Made by a program: the position numbers and the translations under genes. The notes under the pieces are model-generated. The model was given only the letters and a program-made list of their open reading frames with translations, did not search any database and was not told the origin of the DNA. This document shows positions 55,101 to 64,000 of a DNA stretch of 64,000 nucleotides, in pieces; position 1 is the first letter of the stretch, and each line of letters begins with the position of its first letter. This stretch comes from Maea johnstoni (taxonomy: Eukaryota; Annelida; Polychaeta; Spionida; Magelonidae): assembly GCA_963942565.1 (NCBI GenBank), contig OZ012699.1:34067503-34131502 (forward strand), written 5' to 3'.

Positions 55101-58100
55101 CACAAATATGTTCAACACAGATCTTAATATTGATTTTACCCAACTCAAAACTATTGGTTTCCGCATCCGCACTGGAATACTCAGTCCAAATAAAATGCAC
55201 ACCCCCAGATTTGAATGAGTTCCCTTGATAAAATAACTATTTTTCCCACGAGAGAATTTCCTTCAAACCTTCCCATATTCCATTGACAAACTTGAACTTT
55301 CGAAAAATTAAAAAAAAAGATACCCCAATTAAGCTTGTTTTCTCGGTAGATTGAGACACAAATCTATTCAACACAGATCTTAATACTGACTTTTCCCCAC
55401 TCAAATCTACCGGTTTCAGCACCCGTACAGGACCGGAATACTAAGTCCAAATATACTGCAGAACCCCAGATTTGATTGAGTTCCCTTGATAGAATAACTA
55501 TTTCTCGATGAGAGAATTTCCTTCAAACTTTCCCATATTACACTGACAATCTTGAACTTTCGAAAAATTAAAAAAAAAGATACCCAATTGAGCTCGTTTT
55601 CCCGGTAGATTGAGACACAAATATGTTCAACACAGATCTTAATACTGACTTTCCCCCACTCAAATCTACTAGTTTTAGCAACCGTACTCGACAGGAATAC
55701 TAAGTCCAAAAAAACTGCAGAACCCCAGATTTGATTGAGTACCCTTGATGGAATAACTATTTTTCCGACGAGAGAATTTCCTTCAAACTTTCCCATATTA
55801 CACTGACAATCTTGAAATTTCGGAAATTAAAAAAAAAAAGATACCCCAATTGAGCTCGTTTTCTCGGTAGATTGAGACACAAATATGTTCAACACAGATC
55901 TTAATACTGACTTTCCCCCTCTCAAATCTACTGGTTTCAGCACCCGTACTCGACAGGAATACTAAGTCCAAATAAACTGCAGAACCCCAGATTTGATTGA
56001 GTTCCTTTGATAGAATAACTATTTTTCCGACGAGAGAATATCCTTCAAACTTTCACATATTATACTGACAAACTTGAACTTTCGCAATATTTAAAAAAAA
56101 GATACCCCAATTGAGCTCGTTTTCTCAGTAGATTGAGACACAAATATGTTCAACACAGATCTTAATACTGACTTTCCCCCACTCAAATCTACTGGTTTCA
56201 GCACCCATACAGGACCGGAATACTAAGTCCAAATATACTGCAGAACCCCAGATTTGATTGAGTTCCCTTGATAGAATAACTATTTTTCTGATGAGAGAAT
56301 TTCCTTCAAACTTTCCCATATTACACTGACAATCTTGAACTTTCGAAAAAATTAAAAAAAAAGATACCCCAATTGAGCTCGTTTTCTCGGTAGATTGAGA
56401 CACAAATATGTTCAACACAGATCTTAATACTGACTTTCCCCCACTCAAATCTACTGGTTTCAGCACCCGTACTCGACAGGAATACTAAGTCCAAATAAAC
56501 TGCAGAACCCCAGATTTGATTGAGTTCCCTTGATAGAATAACTATTTTTCCGATGAGTGAATTTCCTTCAAACTTTCCCATATTACACTGACAAACATGA
56601 ACTTTCGAAAAAAAAAAAAAAAAGATACCCCAATTGAGCTTGTTTTCACGGTAGATTGAGACACAAATAATTTCAACACAGATCTTAATACTGACTTTCC
56701 TCCACTCAAATCTACTGGTTTCAGCACTCGTACAGGACCGGAATACTAAGTCCAAATATACTGCAGAACCCCAGATTTGATTGAGTTCCCTTCATAGAAT
56801 AACTATTTTTTCCGACGAGAGGATTTCCTTCAAACTTTTCCATATTACACTGACAAACCTTAACTTTTGAAAAATTAAAAAAAAAGATACCCCAATTAAG
56901 CTTGTTTTCTCAGTAGATTGAGACACAAATATGTTCAACACAGATCTTAATATTGATTTTACCCAACTCAAAACTATTGGTTTCCGCATCCGCACTGGAA
57001 TACTCAGTCCAAATAAAATGCACACCCCCAGATTTGAATGAGTTCCCTTGATAAAATAACTATTTTTCCCACGAGAGAATTTCCTTCAAACCTTCCCATA
57101 TTCCATTGACAAACTTGAACTTTCGAAAAATTAAAAAAAAAGATACCCCAATTAAGCTTGTTTTCTCGGTAGATTGAGACACAAATCTATTCAACACAGA
57201 TCTTAATACTGACTTTTCCCCACTCAAATCTACCGGTTTCAGCACCCGTACAGGACCGGAATACTAAGTCCAAATATACTGCAGAACCCCAGATTTGATT
57301 GAGTTCCCTTGATAGAATAACTATTTCTCGATGAGAGAATTTCCTTCAAACTTTCCCATATTACACTGACAATCTTGAACTTTCGAAAAATTAAAAAAAA
57401 AGATACCCAATTGAGCTCGTTTTCCCGGTAGATTGAGACACAAATATGTTCAACACAGTTCTTAATACTGACTTTCCCCCACTCAAATCTACTAGTTTTA
57501 GCAACCGTACTCGACAGGAATACTAAGTCCAAAAAAACTGCAGAACCCCAGATTTGATTGAGTACCCTTGATGGAATAACTATTTTTCCGACGAGAGGAT
57601 TTCCTTCAAACTTTCCCATATTACACTGACAATCTTGAAATTTCGGAAATTAAAAAAAAAAAGATACCCCAATTGAGCTCGTTTTCTCGGTAGATTGAGA
57701 CACAAATATGTTCAACACAGATCTTAATACTGACTTTCCCCCTCTCAAATCTACTGGTTTCAGCACCCGTACTCGACAGGAATACTAAGTCCAAATAAAC
57801 TGCAGAACCCCAGATTTGATTGAGTTCCTTTGATAGAATAACTATTTTTCCGACGAGAGAATATCCTTCAAACTTTCACATATTATACTGACAAACTTGA
57901 ACTTTCGCAATATTTAAAAAAAAGATACCCCAATTGAGCTCGTTTTCTCAGTAGATTGAGACACAAATATGTTCAACACAGATCTTAATACTGACTTTCC
58001 CCCACTCAAATCTACTGGTTTCAGCACCCATACAGGACCGGAATACTAAGTCCAAATATACTGCAGAACCCCAGATTTGATTGAGTTCCCTTGATAGAAT

Positions 58101-61100
58101 AACTATTTTTCTGATGAGAGAATTTCCTTCAAACTTTCCCATATTACACTGACAATCTTGAACTTTCGAAAAAATTAAAAAAAAAGATACCCCAATTGAG
58201 CTCGTTTTCTCGGTAGATTGAGACACAAATATGTTCAACACAGATCTTAATACTGACTTTCCCCCACTCAAATCTACTGGTTTCAGCACCCGTACTCGAC
58301 AGGAATACTAAGTCCAAATAAACTGCAGAACCCCAGATTTGATTGAGTTCCCTTGATAGAATAACTATTTTTCCGATGAGTGAATTTCCTTCAAACTTTC
58401 CCATATTACACTGACAAACATGAACTTACGAAAAAAAAAAAAAAAAGATACCCCAATTGAGCTTGTTTTCACGGTAGATTGAGACACAAATAATTTCAAC
58501 ACAGATCTTAATACTGACTTTCCTCCACTCAAATCTACTGGTTTCAGCACTCGTACAGGACCGGAATACTAAGTCCAAATATACTGCAGAACCCCAGATT
58601 TGATTGAGTTCCCTTCATAGAATAACTATTTTTTCCGACGAGAGGATTTCCTTCAAACTTTTCCATATTACACTGACAAACCTTAACTTTTGAAAAATTA
58701 AAAAAAAAGATACCCCAATTAAGCTTGTTTTCTCAGTAGATTGAGACACAAATATGTTCAACACAGATCTTAATATTGATTTTACCCAACTCAAAACTAT
58801 TGGTTTCCGCATCCGCACTGGAATACTCAGTCCAAATAAAATGCACACCCCCAGATTTGAATGAGTTCCCTTGATAAAATAACTATTTTTCCCACGAGAG
58901 AATTTCCTTCAAACCTTCCCATATTCCATTGACAAACTTGAACTTTCGAAAAATTAAAAAAAAAGATACCCCAATTAAGCTTGTTTTCTCGGTAGATTGA
59001 GACACAAATCTATTCAACACAGATCTTAATACTGACTTTTCCCCACTCAAATCTACCGGTTTCAGCACCCGTACAGGACCGGAATACTAAGTCCAAATAT
59101 ACTGCAGAACCCCAGATTTGATTGAGTTCCCTTGATAGAATAACTATTTCTCGATGAGAGAATTTCCTTCAAACTTTCCCATATTACACTGACAATCTTG
59201 AACTTTCGAAAAATTAAAAAAAAAGATACCCAATTGAGCTCGTTTTCCCGGTAGATTGAGACACAAATATGTTCAACACAGTTCTTAATACTGACTTTCC
59301 CCCACTCAAATCTACTAGTTTTAGCAACCGTACTCGACAGGAATACTAAGTCCAAAAAAACTGCAGAACCCCAGATTTGATTGAGTACCCTTGATGGAAT
59401 AACTATTTTTCCGACGAGAGGATTTCCTTCAAACTTTCCCATATTACACTGACAATCTTGAAATTTCGGAAATTAAAAAAAAAAAGATACCCCAATTGAG
59501 CTCGTTTTCTCGGTAGATTGAGACACAAATATGTTCAACACAGATCTTAATACTGACTTTCCCCCTCTCAAATCTACTGGTTTCAGCACCCGTACTCGAC
59601 AGGAATACTAAGTCCAAATAAACTGCAGAACCCCAGATTTGATTGAGTTCCTTTGATAGAATAACTATTTTTCCGACGAGAGAATATCCTTCAAACTTTC
59701 ACATATTATACTGACAAACTTGAACTTTCGCAATATTTAAAAAAAAGATACCCCAATTGAGCTCGTTTTCTCAGTAGATTGAGACACAAATATGTTCAAC
59801 ACAGATCTTAATACTGACTTTCCCCCACTCAAATCTACTGGTTTCAGCACCCATACAGGACCGGAATACTAAGTCCAAATATACTGCAGAACCCCAGATT
59901 TGATTGAGTTCCCTTGATAGAATAACTATTTTTCTGATGAGAGAATTTCCTTCAAACTTTCCCATATTACACTGACAATCTTGAACTTTCGAAAAAATTA
60001 AAAAAAAAGATACCCCAATTGAGCTCGTTTTCTCGGTAGATTGAGACACAAATATGTTCAACACAGATCTTAATACTGACTTTCCCCCACTCAAATCTAC
60101 TGGTTTCAGCACCCGTACTCGACAGGAATACTAAGTCCAAATAAACTGCAGAACCCCAGATTTGATTGAGTTCCCTTGATAGAATAACTATTTTTCCGAT
60201 GAGTGAATTTCCTTCAAACTTTCCCATATTACACTGACAAACATGAACTTACGAAAAAAAAAAAAAAAAGATACCCCAATTGAGCTTGTTTTCACGGTAG
60301 ATTGAGACACAAATAATTTCAACACAGATCTTAATACTGACTTTCCTCCACTCAAATCTACTGGTTTCAGCACTCGTACAGGACCGGAATACTAAGTCCA
60401 AATATACTGCAGAACCCCAGATTTGATTGAGTTCCCTTCATAGAATAACTATTTTTTCCGACGAGAGGATTTCCTTCAAACTTTTCCATATTACACTGAC
60501 AAACCTTAACTTTTGAAAAATTAAAAAAAAAGATACCCCAATTAAGCTTGTTTTCTCAGTAGATTGAGACACAAATATGTTCAACACAGATCTTAGTATT
60601 GATTTTACCCAACTCAAAACTATTGGTTTCCGCATCCGCACTGGAATACTCAGTCCAAATAAAATGCACACCCCCAGATTTGAATGAGTTCCCTTGATAA
60701 AATAACTATTTTTCCCACGAGAGAATTTCCTTCAAACCTTCCCATATTCCATTGACAAACTTGAACTTTCGAAAAATTAAAAAAAAAGATACCCCAATTA
60801 AGCTTGTTTTCTCGGTAGATTGAGACACAAATCTATTCAACACAGATCTTAATACTGACTTTTCCCCACTCAAATCTACCGGTTTCAGCACCCGTACAGG
60901 ACCGGAATACTAAGTCCAAATATACTGCAGAACCCCAGATTTGATTGAGTTCCCTTGATAGAATAACTATTTCTCGATGAGAGAATTTCCTTCAAACTTT
61001 CCCATATTACACTGACAATCTTGAACTTTCGAAAAATTAAAAAAAAAGATACCCAATTGAGCTCGTTTTCCCGGTAGATTGAGACACAAATATGTTCAAC

Positions 61101-64000
61101 ACAGATCTTAATACTGACTTTCCCCCACTCAAATCTACTAGTTTTAGCAACCGTACTCGACAGGAATACTAAGTCCAAAAAAACTGCAGAACCCCAGATT
61201 TGATTGAGTACCCTTGATGGAATAACTATTTTTCCGACGAGAGAATTTCCTTCAAACTTTCCCATATTACACTGACAATCTTGAAATTTCGGAAATTAAA
61301 AAAAAAAAGATACCCCAATTGAGCTCGTTTTCTCGGTAGATTGAGACACAAATATGTTCAACACAGATCTTAATACTGACTTTCCCCCTCTCAAATCTAC
61401 TGGTTTCAGCACCCGTACTCGACAGGAATACTAAGTCCAAATAAACTGCAGAACCCCAGATTTGATTGAGTTCCTTTGATAGAATAACTATTTTTCCGAC
61501 GAGAGAATATCCTTCAAACTTTCACATATTATACTGACAAACTTGAACTTTCGCAATATTTAAAAAAAAGATACCCCAATTGAGCTCGTTTTCTCAGTAG
61601 ATTGAGACACAAATATGTTCAACACAGATCTTAATACTGACTTTCCCCCACTCAAATCTACTGGTTTCAGCACCCATACAGGACCGGAATACTAAGTCCA
61701 AATATACTGCAGAACCCCAGATTTGATTGAGTTCCCTTGATAGAATAACTATTTTTCTGATGAGAGAATTTCCTTCAAACTTTCCCATATTACACTGACA
61801 ATCTTGAACTTTCGAAAAAATTAAAAAAAAAGATACCCCAATTGAGCTCGTTTTCTCGGTAGATTGAGACACAAATATGTTCAACACAGATCTTAATACT
61901 GACTTTCCCCCACTCAAATCTACTGGTTTCAGCACCCGTACTCGACAGGAATACTAAGTCCAAATAAACTGCAGAACCCCAGATTTGATTGAGTTCCCTT
62001 GATAGAATAACTATTTTTCCGATGAGTGAATTTCCTTTCAAACTTTCCCATATTACACTGACAAACATGAACTTACGAAAAAAAAAAAAAAAAGATACCC
62101 CAATTGAGCTTGTTTTCACGGTAGATTGAGACACAAATAATTTCAACACAGATCTTAATACTGACTTTCCTCCACTCAAATCTACTGGTTTCAGCACTCG
62201 TACAGGACCGGAATACTAAGTCCAAATATACTGCAGAACCCCAGATTTGATTGAGTTCCCTTCATAGAATAACTATTTTTTCCGACGAGAGGATTTCCTT
62301 CAAACTTTTCCATATTACACTGACAAACCTTAACTTTTGAAAAATTAAAAAAAAAGATACCCCAATTAAGCTTGTTTTCTCAGTAGATTGAGACACAAAT
62401 ATGTTCAACACAGATCTTAATATTGATTTTACCCAACTCAAAACTATTGGTTTCCGCATCCGCACTGGAATACTCAGTCCAAATAAAATGCACACCCCCA
62501 GATTTGAATGAGTTCCCTTGATAAAATAACTATTTTTCCCACGAGAGAATTTCCTTCAAACCTTCCCATATTCCATTGACAAACTTGAACTTTCGAAAAA
62601 TTAAAAAAAAAGATACCCCAATTAAGCTTGTTTTCTCGGTAGATTGAGACACAAATCTATTCAACACAGATCTTAATACTGACTTTTCCCCACTCAAATC
62701 TACCGGTTTCAGCACCCGTACAGGACCGGAATACTAAGTCCAAATATACTGCAGAACCCCAGATTTGATTGAGTTCCCTTGATAGAATAACTATTTCTCG
62801 ATGAGAGAATTTCCTTCAAACTTTCCCATATTACACTGACAATCTTGAACTTTCGAAAAATTAAAAAAAAAGATACCCAATTGAGCTCGTTTTCCCGGTA
62901 GATTGAGACACAAATATGTTCAACACAGATCTTAATACTGACTTTCCCCCACTCAAATCTACTAGTTTTAGCAACCGTACTCGACAGGAATACTAAGTCC
63001 AAAAAAACTGCAGAACCCCAGATTTGATTGAGTACCCTTGATGGAATAACTATTTTTCCGACGAGAGAATTTCCTTCAAACTTTCCCATATTACACTGAC
63101 AATCTTGAAATTTCGGAAATTAAAAAAAAAAAGATACCCCAATTGAGCTCGTTTTCTCGGTAGATTGAGACACAAATATGTTCAACACAGATCTTAATAC
63201 TGACTTTCCCCCTCTCAAATCTACTGGTTTCAGCACCCGTACTCGACAGGAATACTAAGTCCAAATAAACTGCAGAACCCCAGATTTGATTGAGTTCCTT
63301 TGATAGAATAACTATTTTTCCGACGAGAGAATATCCTTCAAACTTTCACATATTATACTGACAAACTTGAACTTTCGCAATATTTAAAAAAAAGATACCC
63401 CAATTGAGCTCGTTTTCTCAGTAGATTGAGACACAAATATGTTCAACACAGATCTTAATACTGACTTTCCCCCACTCAAATCTACTGGTTTCAGCACCCA
63501 TACAGGACCGGAATACTAAGTCCAAATATACTGCAGAACCCCAGATTTGATTGAGTTCCCTTGATAGAATAACTATTTTTCTGATGAGAGAATTTCCTTC
63601 AAACTTTCCCATATTACACTGACAATCTTGAACTTTCGAAAAAATTAAAAAAAAAGATACCCCAATTGAGCTCGTTTTCTCGGTAGATTGAGACACAAAT
63701 ATGTTCAACACAGATCTTAATACTGACTTTCCCCCACTCAAATCTACTGGTTTCAGCACCCGTACTCGACAGGAATACTAAGTCCAAATAAACTGCAGAA
63801 CCCCAGATTTGATTGAGTTCCCTTGATAGAATAACTATTTTTCCGATGAGTGAATTTCCTTCAAACTTTCCCATATTACACTGACAAACATGAACTTTCG
63901 AAAAAAAAAAAAAAAAGATACCCCAATTGAGCTTGTTTTCACGGTAGATTGAGACACAAATAATTTCAACACAGATCTTAATACTGACTTTCCTCCACTC
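52193..64000 (+). repeat. 7-monomer, 1,823-bp higher-order-repeat satellite
   Basis: Monomers anchored at GATACCCCAATT recur every 256-262 bp (for example 54,017, 54,278, 54,540, 54,801, 55,063, 55,319, 55,579), and the set of seven repeats every 1,823-1,824 bp (52,193, 54,017, 55,840, 57,663, 59,486, 61,309, 63,133). Within one set monomers differ clearly; the same monomer in successive sets is nearly identical, which defines a higher-order repeat. Each monomer has an A-tract of 8-16 A before GATACCCC. The array runs off the window. All 61-144-codon minus-strand frames repeat with the array and carry no domain. Confidence 0.97.

Noticed and set aside
51670-63874. Families of 61-144-codon minus-strand ORFs such as MLKPVDLSGGK...
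   Set aside because: They span monomer junctions of the 260-bp satellite in several frames, change with small indels and show no recognisable domain.
52193-64000. CENP-B-box-like site in the 260-bp satellite
   Set aside because: I found no match to the TTCG-N4-A-N2-CGGG pattern on either strand of a typical monomer, so centromere function rests on architecture only.

Overview
This window looks like a repeat-dominated block of an animal genome, probably a marine invertebrate. I base that on a BEL/Pao LTR retrotransposon (a metazoan group), a THAP-domain transposon remnant, hAT-like and piggyBac-like miniature elements, a multi-exon eukaryotic transposase-like gene with canonical splice sites, and a short (ATA)n-tailed repeat with a GCGCC...GGCGC core of a kind I associate with echinoderms, hemichordates and molluscs. 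The phylum is a guess. I found no convincing host protein-coding gene, tRNA or rRNA; every coding stretch I can defend belongs to a mobile element.

Layout. 1-4.9 kb: AT-rich sequence with an hAT-type MITE (8-bp TSD), three piggyBac-like MITEs, a MITE with GGTCTTAGCCAG ends, and a decayed LINE fragment. 4,956-32,399: one giant inverted-repeat structure. Its outermost ~255 bp are inverted copies of each other, it is bounded by a perfect 9-bp direct repeat (CATTCGCTC), and nearly all of it is two opposed arrays of a ~527-bp satellite that is itself a trimer of ~176-bp monomers. I read it as a giant foldback-type (possibly MULE-related) transposon. A 6.75-kb BEL/Pao element sits in its left arm with apparently identical LTRs and a TGTAT TSD, and a 354-bp hAT-like MITE sits near the centre. 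32.4-38.2 kb: a THAP-containing DNA transposon remnant, a ~1-kb tandem duplication of its flank, several more GGTCTTAGCCAG MITEs and a 103-bp triplicate. 38.2-50.1 kb: a 37-bp minisatellite (~186 copies) with a nested ~2.3-kb segmental duplication, split by a 5,030-bp DNA transposon (27-bp TIRs, TAGT duplication) that carries a spliced, C-terminally truncated transposase-like gene on the minus strand. 50.1-51.4 kb: a tRNA-type SINE with an (ATT)n tail, a fourth piggyBac-like MITE and a G-run repeat. 51.4 kb to the window end: a third satellite of ~260-bp monomers arranged as a 7-monomer, 1,823-bp higher-order repeat, over six nearly identical copies, running off the edge.

How it fits together. 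The arrays preserve their own 'empty sites', so each nested insertion can be ordered. The foldback inserted first; one satellite subfamily (GTGTGAG variant) then amplified in its left arm only; the BEL element entered last, because its pre-insertion site survives uncut at ~21.33 kb. Three unrelated tandem arrays in 64 kb, with no genes, suggest pericentromeric or subtelomeric heterochromatin. All coordinates, identities and copy numbers here were read by eye, and array lengths also depend on correct assembly.
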